From Halobacillus massiliensis (GTDB lineage: Bacteria > Bacillota > Bacilli > Bacillales > Halobacillaceae): a DNA stretch of 64,000 nucleotides. Below, in pieces: positions 47,752 through 56,498 of this stretch. The position numbers were made by a program, and so were the translations under genes. Under the pieces are notes generated by a model, which had not been told where the DNA came from, did no database searches, and was given only the letters and a program-made list of their open reading frames with translations. The stretch covers positions 1,756,115 through 1,820,114 of the forward strand of contig NZ_LT800499.1 in assembly GCF_900166625.1 (NCBI RefSeq), in the 5' to 3' direction. Position 1 is the first letter of the stretch; the number at the start of each line of letters is the position of its first letter.

Positions 47752-47756
47752 TTCGA

Positions 47757-47966
47757 TTACTGGGCCAAACTTTTTTCTAAAGTTTCAAGAATTTCTTCGC
47801 GGTCTTGGTCTCCAGATTCTTTCCATAGCAGTTCAAAGAATACTCCTAAACCAGGAAGCATCTTCTCTTCTCCTCTTGCCATTGCATCATCAATGGTAGC
47901 CTGGAGCTCTTCTACGCTATGACCGGAAACATTAGAAAGAATCGCTTGTCTTAAATTTAAGTCCAT
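47757..47966 (-). CDS. sspI: Small acid-soluble spore protein SspI
   Basis: A 69-residue protein of the SspI family (MDLNLRQAILSNVSGHS..., LPGLGVFFELLWKES), a minor forespore protein packaged in spores. It is not of the alpha/beta DNA-binding class. A GGAGGT site precedes the ATG on the minus strand. Forespore sigma-G control is expected from the family, but I could not place a convincing promoter. Confidence 0.95.
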   Translation of the reverse strand: MDLNLRQAILSNVSGHSVEELQATIDDAMARGEEKMLPGLGVFFELLWKESGDQDREEILETLEKSLAQ

Positions 47967-48064
47967 GGTTGTATACCTCCATATTGAATTAGGTTTAGTT
48001 TGACCAAATATGATAAGGCTATGTATGATGAATAGGAAATTAGATGAATAGAGGCTGTTTATAT

Positions 48065-48805
48065 ATGATTACATCAACTCAAAATGCTAAAGTGAAAGAA
48101 TGGAAAAAATTAAAAACCCGTAAATACCGCAATAAGCTTCGCCGTTTTATCATTGAAGGGGAGCATTTGGTCGAGGAGGCTGCTCAAAGTGATTGGACTA
48201 TGGTAGAAGTCATTGTGAGTGAGGGCTATGAAGGTCAACTGCATAATAAAGTTAATGGTTCCATAATCCTTGTCAGTGAGCAGGTATTTAAAGAGGCATC
48301 AGATACAGAAACTCCTCAAGGGATTGCTGCTGTTATTGAAAAAAAGGAACTTACCTTTAAAAACGAACCTTATACCCTCCTGCTTGATTCCATACAGGAC
48401 CCGGGGAATTTAGGAACGTTAATTCGTACCGCTGATGCCGCCGGATTTAAACAGGTGATCCTCGGCAAAGGAACAGTAGATGTCTATAATGAAAAAACAG
48501 TCCGCGCTACGCAGGGCTCACTGTTTCACCTTTCTGTTCTTCAGGGAGAATTAGAAGATGTTATCCCGAAGCTGATAGATGACGGTATCCCTGTTTATGC
48601 AGCAGCACTGGAAGGAGCGAAGGCGTTTAAGGAAATCGAGCCTTCTTCATCGGCTGCACTGCTGCTTGGAAATGAAGGTCAGGGGATTGCTGATGCCTAC
48701 TTACAGCTTTCAACAGAGCAGGTGTTTATTCCTATTTATGGACAGGCAGAATCTTTAAATGTAGCGATTGCCGGCGGTATTCTAATGTATCATTTTAAAG
48801 GATAG
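48065..48805 (+). CDS. ysgA: TrmH/SpoU family RNA 2'-O-methyltransferase
   Basis: A 246-residue SpoU-type methyltransferase with an N-terminal substrate-binding L30e-like domain (FIIEGEHLVEEA at about 30) and a trefoil-knot SAM domain: LLDSIQDPGNLGTLIRTADA, LLLGNEGQGI and the ending SLNVAIAGGILMYHF. It should 2'-O-methylate rRNA or tRNA; the site is unknown. I chose ATG at 48065, giving the family N-terminus ITSTQNAKVKEWKKL. The ATG seven codons upstream precedes the region of homology; the ribosome site is weak for both. Confidence 0.9.
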   Translation: MITSTQNAKVKEWKKLKTRKYRNKLRRFIIEGEHLVEEAAQSDWTMVEVIVSEGYEGQLHNKVNGSIILVSEQVFKEASDTETPQGIAAVIEKKELTFKNEPYTLLLDSIQDPGNLGTLIRTADAAGFKQVILGKGTVDVYNEKTVRATQGSLFHLSVLQGELEDVIPKLIDDGIPVYAAALEGAKAFKEIEPSSSAALLLGNEGQGIADAYLQLSTEQVFIPIYGQAESLNVAIAGGILMYHFKG

Positions 48806-48807
48806 GG

Positions 48808-48836
48808 TTGCATTGTCTCCGTACATTCTCTATAAT
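48808..48836 (+). promoter_or_regulatory. pheST promoter
   Basis: TTGCAT (48808-48813) and TATAAT (48831-48836) are 17 bases apart. Confidence 0.82.
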
Positions 48837-48844
48837 AATGGAAG

Positions 48845-49085
48845 TTATATTGTAAACAGCGAAGAAAGAGCCAGTAAAGTATAGCATGATCGATTTAGGG
48901 AGGAAATGCCGTTTGACTGAGAGCATTTCTATCGTGGCCATACTTGAACTTTCACTCTGGAGCTGGCGCTTAAAGCGCCCGGATATTTGTCCGTTATTTA
49001 AACCAAAGTGGGCACTTTTTGTGTCAACAAGGGTGGTACCGCGAAACGTAAAGTCTCGTCCCTTTTTAGGGATGAGGCTTTTTTA
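48845..49085 (+). promoter_or_regulatory. T-box riboswitch controlling pheST
   Basis: The leader holds the T-box GGGTGGTACCGCG at 49031-49043 and a terminator (AAGTCTCGTCCCT with AGGGATGAGGCTT, 49051-49080) with a T run. A TTC triplet at 48951-48953 in GAACTTCACTCTGG fits a phenylalanine specifier codon in stem I. Boundaries are estimated. A reading frame from 48886 across it is not a gene. Confidence 0.94.
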
Positions 49086-49111
49086 TTTTTATATTAAAGG
49101 AGGAAATATAA

Positions 49112-50146
49112 ATGAAGGAACGTTTGCAGGAATTAAAAGAAGAAGCAATACAGAAAGTGAATCAAGCGAATGAAGTTCAGTCTTTAAAGGATATACGGGT
49201 TCAATACTTAGGAAAAAAAGGTCCAATTACCGAAGTGCTTCGGGGCATGGGGAAGCTTTCTAAAGAAGAACGCCCGGTCATTGGTCAGCTGGCCAATGAA
49301 GTAAGGGAAGAAATTGCGCAGGCGATCGAAGCAAAACAGAATCGCCTGGAAGAAGAAGCTCTGGAAAAGCAGTTGGAAAGTGAAAGTATTGATGTAACAC
49401 TGCCAGGTCGTCCTGTTCAAACAGGAGGTCCTCACCTGCTGACCAGCATTGTAGAAGAAATTGAAGATTTATTTATCGGGATGGGTTTTGAAATTAAAGA
49501 AGGACCTGAAGTGGAAACGGACTATTATAATTTTGAAGCATTAAACCTTCCTAAAGGCCACCCGGCACGTGATATGCAGGATTCTTTTTACATTACAGAG
49601 GAACTTTTGCTCAGAACTCATACCTCACCGGTGCAAGCCAGAACGATGGGGCTTAAAAATGGGAACGAGCCCGTGAAAATGATCTGTCCTGGTAAAGTTT
49701 ACAGACGTGATACGGACGATGCGACCCATTCTCATCAATTTACGCAAATTGAGGGTCTGCTGGTAGATAAGCATGTGCGAATGAGTGATTTAAAAGGCGT
49801 ACTCAACGCTTTCGCCAAGCAGATGTTTGGAGCTGAGAGAGAAATTCGCCTTCGTCCCAGCTTCTTTCCTTTCACAGAGCCATCTGTAGAAATGGATATT
49901 TCCTGTAAAGTTTGTGGAGGAAAAGGCTGTTCAGTATGTAAAGGCACAGGTTGGATCGAAATCCTTGGTGCTGGTATGGTACATCCCAATGTGTTGGAAA
50001 TGGCAGGCTACGATCCGAAGGAATATTCAGGTTTCGCATTTGGAATGGGTCCTGAGCGTATCGCCATGTTGAAATATGGAGTCGACGATATCCGTAACTT
50101 CTATACAAATGACAAGAGATTCTTAAAGCAATATCATAAGGCGTAG
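49112..50146 (+). CDS. pheS: Phenylalanyl-tRNA synthetase alpha subunit
   Basis: A 344-residue catalytic subunit of the alpha2-beta2 class II synthetase. An N-terminal coiled coil (about 1-85) binds tRNA-Phe. The core has motif 2 ([22 protein letters not shown]), a CKVCGG-CSVCKG cysteine pair and motif 3 ([17 protein letters not shown]). An AAAGGAGG site precedes the ATG. pheT begins 13 bases downstream and both depend on the T-box. Confidence 0.98.
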   Translation: MKERLQELKEEAIQKVNQANEVQSLKDIRVQYLGKKGPITEVLRGMGKLSKEERPVIGQLANEVREEIAQAIEAKQNRLEEEALEKQLESESIDVTLPGRPVQTGGPHLLTSIVEEIEDLFIGMGFEIKEGPEVETDYYNFEALNLPKGHPARDMQDSFYITEELLLRTHTSPVQARTMGLKNGNEPVKMICPGKVYRRDTDDATHSHQFTQIEGLLVDKHVRMSDLKGVLNAFAKQMFGAEREIRLRPSFFPFTEPSVEMDISCKVCGGKGCSVCKGTGWIEILGAGMVHPNVLEMAGYDPKEYSGFAFGMGPERIAMLKYGVDDIRNFYTNDKRFLKQYHKA

Positions 50147-50159
50147 AGGAGGAAAATCG

Positions 50160-52586
50160 ATGTTAGTATCATTAAATTGGTTAAATGAATTAATTGATGT
50201 AAGTGATTATAAACCGGAAGATTTAGCTGAAATTATAACGAAAACCGGGATTGAAGTTGAAAGTGTAGAAGCGGTCGCAGAATCTGTAAAAGGGGTAGTT
50301 GTAGGCTATGTAGAGTCCTGTGAACAGCATCCAAATGCAGATAAGCTGTCACTGTGCCAAATCGATGTCGGCGAGGAAAAGCTTCAAATTGTGTGCGGGG
50401 CTCCGAATATTGCCAGGGGGCAGAAAGTTCCGGTAGCGGTGCCAGGTGCTGTGCTGCCTGGGAATTTTAAGATTAAGAAAACGAAACTGCGTGGAGAAGT
50501 CTCAAATGGTATGGTATGCTCCCTGCAAGAGCTGGGCGTAGATGAAAAAGATGTACCAAAAGAGTTTCAAGATGGAATTTATGTTTTCCCGGATGATGTT
50601 CAGATTGGAGAAAATGCAGTTTCTCTTCTTAACTTGGATGACATTATTATTGAACTTGGCTTAACTCCTAACCGTGCGGACTGCTTAAGCATGGCGGGCG
50701 TGGCTTATGAAACAGCAGCTGCTCTTAATCGTTCCTATAAGCTCGAAACTAAAGAAGCGGAGTCTTCTTCAGAAAAGGCAGCATCTCTTATAGAGGTGGA
50801 TGTAGAAGACCCGGAGGCTAACCCCTATTATGGAGCTTTTATTGTTAAAGATGTAAAAGTAGGAAAGTCTCCTTTATGGATGCAAAACCGTTTAACAGCA
50901 GCCGGCATCCGTCCAATTAATAACGTAGTCGACATCACAAACTACGTGCTTCTTGAATATGGTCAGCCTTTGCACGCTTTTGATTATGACCGTTTTGGTT
51001 CTGCTAAGGTCGTAACGCGCCGTGCTCGTGACGGTGAAATAATCGTTACACTGGATGACCAGGAACGTGTACTGACGAACGAACATCTCGTGATTACAAA
51101 CGGGGAAAAAGCTCATGCTATCGCCGGTGTAATGGGAGGAGCTCAATCTGAAGTCCAGGAAGATACGACAACCATATTATTAGAGGCTGCTTACTTTAAC
51201 CCGGCAAATGTCAGGCAGTCTGCTAAAGATCACGGACTTAGAAGTGAAGCCAGCACACGCTTTGAGAAAGGGGTAGACCCTAACCGTGTGGAAAAGGCGG
51301 GAGTTAGAGCCTGCGAACTTCTTCAAAAGTATGCAGGGGCTACTGTACTTGATGGTGTAGTAAGTTTTGATACTCTTGATCGTGCTGAAAAAACAGTGGA
51401 AATTAACACAAACACAATTAACGATCGCCTGGGAACTGAAATTTCGCCTAATGAAATTGCCAATATCCTGGATCGGCTGCAATTTGGATATAAGCAGAAG
51501 GAAGATGATTTCACAATCACAGTACCAACACGCCGCGGCGATGTAGTTATTTTTGAAGATATGCTGGAAGAGATAGCTCGTATTTATGGGTATGACAATC
51601 TTCCATTTACACTTCCAAGCGGAGCTTCACAGGCAGGAGGGCTATCCCAGCAACAGCTGCTTAAGCGACGGATGAAAGCATACTTTGAAGGTGCAGGGTT
51701 GAATGAAGTGATCACTTATTCTCTGACGAGTGAAAATGAGGCTTCCATGCTGGTAAGTAAAGATGTAAAAGATCGAGCAAAATCTGCTGTGAACCTGGCT
51801 ATGCCGATGAGTGAAGATCACAGTCACCTGCGCTTAAGTCTGCTCCCTGAAATGCTGAACTCTGCGGCCTATAACGTGGCCCGTAAACAAACTGATATTG
51901 CTTACTATGAGATAGGAACAGTTTTTATCAGTAAAGAAGAGAAGGTAACGAAACAGCCTCAAGAAGTTCTTCGAGCCGCTGGTGTGTTAACAGGTGAATG
52001 GGTATCTCATCCCTGGCAGCAGGAAAAGAAACCCGTTGACTTCTTTGTGGTAAAAGGGATTGTAGAAGGCCTGGCTGAAAAGCTGGGATTAGAAATCGAT
52101 TTTGAAAAAGCCAAGCTCCAGGATATGCACCCTGGCCGTACGGCATTTATAAAAGCTGCTGGTGAAGTGATCGGTTTCTTAGGACAGATTCACCCTCGAC
52201 TTCAAAAAGAAAAAGGGTTAAAAGAAACCTATGTATTTGAGTTGAATGCTGAGAAACTTCTTGAACTTTACAGTAAAGAAGAAAGCTTTGACAATATTCC
52301 TAGATTCCCAAGTGTCAGCAGGGATGTTGCCCTTGTTGTTGATGAAGAAATTGAAGCAGGAACTATTGAAAAAACTATACGTGAGACAGGAGAGCCTCTT
52401 GTGAAAGACGTGCTTGTCTTTGATGTATATCAGGGAGAACATTTAGAAGCAGGCAAGAAATCATTAGCCTTTAATCTAATCTATCTTGATCCAGCAAGAA
52501 CACTGAAGGATGAAGAAGTAGAAGGAAAACATAATGAGATTTTGCAGGCGGTTAAAGTTAAGCATAATGCTGAGTTAAGAGGTTAA
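50160..52586 (+). CDS. pheT: Phenylalanyl-tRNA synthetase beta subunit
   Basis: An 808-residue beta subunit with an EMAP-II-like tRNA-binding domain (about 40-150, HPNADKLSLCQIDVG), B3/B4 editing domain (about 210-385, with EYGQPLHAFDYDR), two B5 domains (from about 405), the inactive synthetase-like core and a C-terminal ferredoxin-like anticodon domain (FPSVSRDVALVV). It edits Tyr-tRNA-Phe. GAGGAGG precedes the ATG. Confidence 0.98.
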   Translation: MLVSLNWLNELIDVSDYKPEDLAEIITKTGIEVESVEAVAESVKGVVVGYVESCEQHPNADKLSLCQIDVGEEKLQIVCGAPNIARGQKVPVAVPGAVLPGNFKIKKTKLRGEVSNGMVCSLQELGVDEKDVPKEFQDGIYVFPDDVQIGENAVSLLNLDDIIIELGLTPNRADCLSMAGVAYETAAALNRSYKLETKEAESSSEKAASLIEVDVEDPEANPYYGAFIVKDVKVGKSPLWMQNRLTAAGIRPINNVVDITNYVLLEYGQPLHAFDYDRFGSAKVVTRRARDGEIIVTLDDQERVLTNEHLVITNGEKAHAIAGVMGGAQSEVQEDTTTILLEAAYFNPANVRQSAKDHGLRSEASTRFEKGVDPNRVEKAGVRACELLQKYAGATVLDGVVSFDTLDRAEKTVEINTNTINDRLGTEISPNEIANILDRLQFGYKQKEDDFTITVPTRRGDVVIFEDMLEEIARIYGYDNLPFTLPSGASQAGGLSQQQLLKRRMKAYFEGAGLNEVITYSLTSENEASMLVSKDVKDRAKSAVNLAMPMSEDHSHLRLSLLPEMLNSAAYNVARKQTDIAYYEIGTVFISKEEKVTKQPQEVLRAAGVLTGEWVSHPWQQEKKPVDFFVVKGIVEGLAEKLGLEIDFEKAKLQDMHPGRTAFIKAAGEVIGFLGQIHPRLQKEKGLKETYVFELNAEKLLELYSKEESFDNIPRFPSVSRDVALVVDEEIEAGTIEKTIRETGEPLVKDVLVFDVYQGEHLEAGKKSLAFNLIYLDPARTLKDEEVEGKHNEILQAVKVKHNAELRG

Positions 52587-52589
52587 TAA

Positions 52590-52681
52590 AAAAGCGAGCC
52601 AATAGGTATTGTTTTTCCGAAAAAAGTTTAGATTGAATAACTTACTTCCGGGGTCACTGCCTTTGTGCTCGCTTCTTTTTG
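52590..52681 (+). terminator. Long-loop terminator region after pheT
   Basis: AAGCGAGC at 52592-52599 pairs with GCTCGCTT at 52667-52674, ahead of a T-rich tail. The enclosed 67 bases are unusually long for a terminator loop and contain smaller arms (CAATA/TATTG, TTTTTC/GAAAAA). Confidence 0.65.
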
Positions 52682-52692
52682 TTATATAGAAA

Positions 52693-52736
52693 AAAAGAGA
52701 CTCTCTTTCCAGCCAAGCCGGGAAGGGAGCCTCTTT
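52693..52736. terminator. Bidirectional terminator between pheT and rnhC
   Basis: An imperfect stem of AAAAGAG-CTC-CTT-CC with GG-AAGGGAG-CTCTTTT lies between the convergent genes and serves rnhC. Confidence 0.8.
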
Positions 52737-52754
52737 TATAAATAGAGCCTCTAA

Positions 52755-53687
52755 TCAGCGTTTATTCACTAGTTTTATTGCTTTATCTTTATTGGCAAAA
52801 TGAACTTTTGCAATTTCATGTAATTTTCCCTCTCCGTAAGCCTCTATAATTCTTGCTGCAGCCTGATCAACTTTAGAGGAGGCTCCTTTTGGAATCGGAA
52901 GGCCTATATCCATCTCTATCTGGTTCATTGCCTTTACAAAGCTGGACCGAGCAATGATTGAACCGACAGCAACAGCAATTGAGTAGCTTTCGGCTTTAGT
53001 CATAAAATAGATATTCTCCTGAAGCTTCCGTCCCTGTGAAGCCAGGTGCTTTTTGTATACATCTGGCTGTGAAAACTGGTCCACTAAGATTCCGGATGGT
53101 TTTTCCGGAGCTATTTTAGCCAGGAGGGTCTCGAGCGCTTTATCATGAAGGAGGGTCTTCATTTTCCCCTGAGTCCATCCTTTTTTCTGCCATTCATTAT
53201 ATTTCGTATTGTTCAGCCGCATCAGGCTGTAGGGGATTTTCATTTCGAGTATTTGTTTTGCCAGCTCGTTAATTTGAGGGTCGGAAAGGTGTTTAGAGTC
53301 TTTAACACCGATCGCTTTAAGCTGGCCGATTTGGTGTTCTTTTACGTACGCGGCGGCGACGGTAATCGGACCGAAGAAGTCTCCAGTCCCTGCTTCATCG
53401 GAACCAATATGGGACTGGCTGAATAACTTTTCCGGTGGATGGTACTTATGAACAGTCTTGCTTTTAGCTTCAGGCTTATCTTTAGAGGGGGAGCCCCACT
53501 TTCCTGCCTCTGTTTCAGGATCCTTTCCCTGAAATAAAACTTTTCCTGAAGGATAGGCAGTAATGGTGCAGCCCGGTGTTTTGGCTGCAAATACGGCATG
53601 AGCCGGAGTGTTTGTTAAAGATGATTCGTAATGTTTCTTTATATCGTCTATCTTCTGTCTGGAAAGTTTAAGTACAACTTGTGGCAT
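52755..53687 (-). CDS. rnhC: Ribonuclease HIII
   Basis: A 310-residue RNase HIII that cuts the RNA strand of RNA-DNA hybrids. An N-terminal TBP-like substrate-binding domain (about 1-85) precedes the RNase H fold, with catalytic GSDEAGTGDFFGP and a VKDSKHLSD segment. I chose ATG at 53687, preceded by AAGGAAGG, giving MPQVVLKLSRQKI, close to B. subtilis RnhC (313). The longer frame to 53747 has no ribosome site. It is divergent from zapA. Confidence 0.95.
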   Translation of the reverse strand: MPQVVLKLSRQKIDDIKKHYESSLTNTPAHAVFAAKTPGCTITAYPSGKVLFQGKDPETEAGKWGSPSKDKPEAKSKTVHKYHPPEKLFSQSHIGSDEAGTGDFFGPITVAAAYVKEHQIGQLKAIGVKDSKHLSDPQINELAKQILEMKIPYSLMRLNNTKYNEWQKKGWTQGKMKTLLHDKALETLLAKIAPEKPSGILVDQFSQPDVYKKHLASQGRKLQENIYFMTKAESYSIAVAVGSIIARSSFVKAMNQIEMDIGLPIPKGASSKVDQAAARIIEAYGEGKLHEIAKVHFANKDKAIKLVNKR

Positions 53688-53834
53688 ATGTATTTCCTTC
53701 CTTTTTATAATCATTAGCCTTAGTATAGCAAATAAAATAGGGGTCAAATAGAAAGAATACGTAATAGTTTCCTATTCGTTTGGCTTCATGTTACTATTAA
53801 GCGTAGGATAATAGAAAGTAGAGGGGGTATGGGT

Positions 53835-54122
53835 GTGTCCCAGTCTGATAAAAAACGCCAGCGAATAACCGTTGAAATTCATAATCGGCCTTATACTATA
53901 GTAGGACAGGAAGAACCACACCATATCCGGATGGTATCTAACCTAGTCGATCAGAAAATGAAGGAAATTCAGGAAGCCAATCGATCACTCGATGTAAGCA
54001 GATTGGCGGTCTTAACTGCGGTAAATACTATGAGTGAGTACATAAAGCTGAAAGAAGAATGTACAGAGCTTATGAATTATATCGAAACAATAGAGAAAGA
54101 GGAAAACAATAACAATGATTGA
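53835..54122 (+). CDS. zapA: Cell division protein ZapA
   Basis: A 95-residue ZapA that bundles FtsZ filaments at midcell. An N-terminal beta segment (RITVEIHNRPYTIVG) is followed by a long coiled-coil helix (LAVLTAVNTMSEYIKLKEE). I chose GTG at 53835, seven bases after GAGGGGG, giving (M)SQSDKKRQ; the ATG at 53829 is too close to that site. The end overlaps the start of cvpA by eight bases. Confidence 0.93.
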   Translation: MSQSDKKRQRITVEIHNRPYTIVGQEEPHHIRMVSNLVDQKMKEIQEANRSLDVSRLAVLTAVNTMSEYIKLKEECTELMNYIETIEKEENNNND

Positions 54123-54663
54123 TATTATAATAATTTTGCTTTTACTTTTAGGTATTTTTACAGGATTCAAGAGAGGATTCGTTCTTCAAGTATTTCATTT
54201 GATTGGATTTATAGTTGCTTTTGTGATCGGTGTGCTTTTTTATGATGATCTAGCACCGCGTTTAGTATTATGGATACCTTATCCAAATCTTCCCCAGGAT
54301 GCTTCATGGGCTGTATTTCTGGAAAGCCTTCCACTTGAAGCCGCTTTTTATAATGTAATTGCTTTTGCGATCATTTTTTTTGGTGTGAAAATAATTCTCC
54401 AAATCATCGCTTCCATGTTGGATTTTGTTACAGAGCTGCCTGTCTTAAGCTCGATTAACGGCCTTCTTGGCGGTATTCTGGGTTTTATACAGCGTTATAT
54501 CGTACTCTTTTTACTGCTTTATATCGCGGCTCTCTTACCAGTAGCTTCTGTACAGAACGCTATTGACGGCTCTTTCCTCGCGCAGTTCATGATAGACCAT
54601 ACACCTGTATTATCTGCGCAATTAAAGAAAATATGGATTGAACAAGTGGCAGGTATGATATGA
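54115..54663 (+). CDS. cvpA: CvpA family membrane protein (YshB-like)
   Basis: A 182-residue membrane protein with four or five helices and the CvpA/colicin V production signature near the start (ILLLLLGIFTGFKRGFVLQVFHL) plus a second IINGLLGG-like segment (SSINGLLGGILGF). Function is not settled in Firmicutes; Gram-negative homologues are linked to envelope stress. It overlaps zapA by eight bases and has an internal AGAGG ribosome site, so it is translationally coupled to it. A terminator follows. Confidence 0.9.
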   Translation: MIDIIIILLLLLGIFTGFKRGFVLQVFHLIGFIVAFVIGVLFYDDLAPRLVLWIPYPNLPQDASWAVFLESLPLEAAFYNVIAFAIIFFGVKIILQIIASMLDFVTELPVLSSINGLLGGILGFIQRYIVLFLLLYIAALLPVASVQNAIDGSFLAQFMIDHTPVLSAQLKKIWIEQVAGMI

Positions 54664-54672
54664 ATCAGAACG

Positions 54673-54706
54673 GAGCCGCTATGATTAGATCATGGCGGCT
54701 CTTTTT
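54673..54706 (+). terminator. Terminator after zapA-cvpA
   Basis: GAGCCGC and GCGGCTC are supported by an inner ATGA/TCAT stem, with a T run after. Confidence 0.88.
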
Positions 54707-54760
54707 CATGACCCCGGCTGGTTTTAAATATAAGCCTTAGGATAATGAAAGGTGGAAATC

Positions 54761-56485
54761 ATGATGACTGTAAATAAAAAAGAAGTTGTAAAACTGCTGG
54801 AAAAGATTGCAATTTACTTAGAACTTAAAGGGGAAAACCCTTTTAAAATAACTGCCTACCGAAAGGCGGCGGGAGCTCTGGAAGAAGATGACCGCTCCCT
54901 CACGGAAATTGATGATTTTACAAAGATGAAAGGCATTGGAAAAGGGACAGCTTCGGTAATTGAAGAGTTTGTAGAACATGGTGTTTCAGAAACTCTGCGT
55001 CAGCTTGAAGCTGAAGTGCCGGCAGGACTTGTCCCGCTTCTTAATCTGCCGGGACTTGGCGGCAAAAAACTGGCAAAGCTTTACCAGCAGTTAGGGGTAA
55101 CAGATGCGGAAACCTTAAAAGAAGCTTTGGAAACAGGTAAAGTGGAAGAACTTGAAGGGTTTGGAAAAAAGTCAGCTGAAAAAATGCTGAAAAGTCTTGA
55201 AGAAGCAGGAACAAGACCGGAAAGGCTTCCAATTGCGATCATGCTGCCGCTTGCTCAGAAAATAGAAGAATATTTAAGTGGTCTTTCTTCTATTAAGAGA
55301 TATTCCCAGGCTGGAAGTGTTCGTCGAATGAAGGAGACGATTAAAGACCTCGATTTTATTATTGCTTCCAACGATCCTCCTGCGGTTCGAGATCAGCTGC
55401 TCCAATATTCCGATATAAAAGAAGTTGTAGCTTCAGGGGAAACTAAAGTTTCCCTGATTGTCAATGAAGGATATGATATTGGCATCGACTTTCGGATTGT
55501 TGCACCGGAAGAATTTATAACGACTCTCCATCACTTCACTGGGTCAAAGGATCATAATGTAACAATGAGGCAGCTGGCGAAGGAAAGAAATGAGAAGATC
55601 AGTGAATACGGAATTGAAAACACAGAAACAGGGGAAATAAAGACCTTTAAAACTGAAAAGGATTTCTTCCAGCACTTCGGTTTAAATTATATTCCGCCAG
55701 AAGTAAGAGAAAATACAGGTGAAGTGGAAGCTTTTAAGGAAGAAGTGAATTTGCTTGAGCTCAAGGATATACGAGGAGATCTCCACATGCACTCTACGTG
55801 GAGTGATGGGGCTCAGTCGATTAGAGAAATGGCTTTTAGAAGTCAGGATAAAGGCTATGGTTATATTGCAATAACTGATCACTCGAAGTTTTTACGGGTG
55901 GCTAACGGATTAGACGAAAAGAGATTGAGAAAGCAGCGTGAAGAAATCGATAAATTAAATGATGAGTTTAAGGACTTTCACATTTTTGCCGGAATCGAAA
56001 TGGACATTCTTCCTGATGGTTCACTTGATTTCAGTGATGATTTTCTACAAGAAATGGATTGGGTTATCGGCTCGATTCATTCAAGCTTTACTCAATCGAA
56101 AGAAAAAATTATGAAACGCTTATTCAATGCTCTTGAAAACCCTTATGTTCATATGATTGCCCATCCGACGGGCCGTTTAATAGGTCGAAGAGACGGCTAC
56201 GCCTTAGATATAGAGAAACTTATTCAAGGCGCGAAAGAAACGGGAACTGTTTTAGAATTAAATGCCAATCCAAACCGTCTGGATTTAAGTTCTGAATGGG
56301 TTAGAAAAGCCCAGGAAGCAGGTGTGGAAATCGCAATTAATACAGATGCCCACAGCTATCCTATGCTCGAACATATGGAAATCGGTGTAGGGTCTGCTCG
56401 AAAAGGCTGGCTGAAGAAGGAATCTGTGATTAATACATTAACCGCAGAACAGCTGAAGAAGCGGCTTGGGATTAAGCGCACGTAA
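54761..56485 (+). CDS. polX: DNA polymerase X with PHP domain
   Basis: A 574-residue family X polymerase/3'-5' exonuclease for base excision repair. The N-terminal helix-hairpin-helix regions contain FKITAYRKAAG and KMKGIGKGTASVIEEF. The nucleotidyltransferase core has GSVRRMKETIKDLDFIIAS (catalytic Asp in DLDF). The C-terminal PHP exonuclease begins GDLHMHSTWSDGA and ends with NTDAHSY. I chose ATG at 54761 after AAAGGTGG; the upstream GTG at 54752 overlaps that site. mutS2 begins 13 bases later. Confidence 0.95.
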   Translation: MMTVNKKEVVKLLEKIAIYLELKGENPFKITAYRKAAGALEEDDRSLTEIDDFTKMKGIGKGTASVIEEFVEHGVSETLRQLEAEVPAGLVPLLNLPGLGGKKLAKLYQQLGVTDAETLKEALETGKVEELEGFGKKSAEKMLKSLEEAGTRPERLPIAIMLPLAQKIEEYLSGLSSIKRYSQAGSVRRMKETIKDLDFIIASNDPPAVRDQLLQYSDIKEVVASGETKVSLIVNEGYDIGIDFRIVAPEEFITTLHHFTGSKDHNVTMRQLAKERNEKISEYGIENTETGEIKTFKTEKDFFQHFGLNYIPPEVRENTGEVEAFKEEVNLLELKDIRGDLHMHSTWSDGAQSIREMAFRSQDKGYGYIAITDHSKFLRVANGLDEKRLRKQREEIDKLNDEFKDFHIFAGIEMDILPDGSLDFSDDFLQEMDWVIGSIHSSFTQSKEKIMKRLFNALENPYVHMIAHPTGRLIGRRDGYALDIEKLIQGAKETGTVLELNANPNRLDLSSEWVRKAQEAGVEIAINTDAHSYPMLEHMEIGVGSARKGWLKKESVINTLTAEQLKKRLGIKRT

Positions 56486-56498
56486 AGGAGATCTTTAA

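Noticed and set aside
47967-48060. Sigma-G promoter for sspI
   Set aside because: A CATATTT-like -10 exists, but no acceptable -35 element is at 18 bases, so I did not list it.
48886-49173. Frame across the pheS T-box
   Set aside because: The region is a T-box leader with terminator, and the frame overlaps the pheS start.
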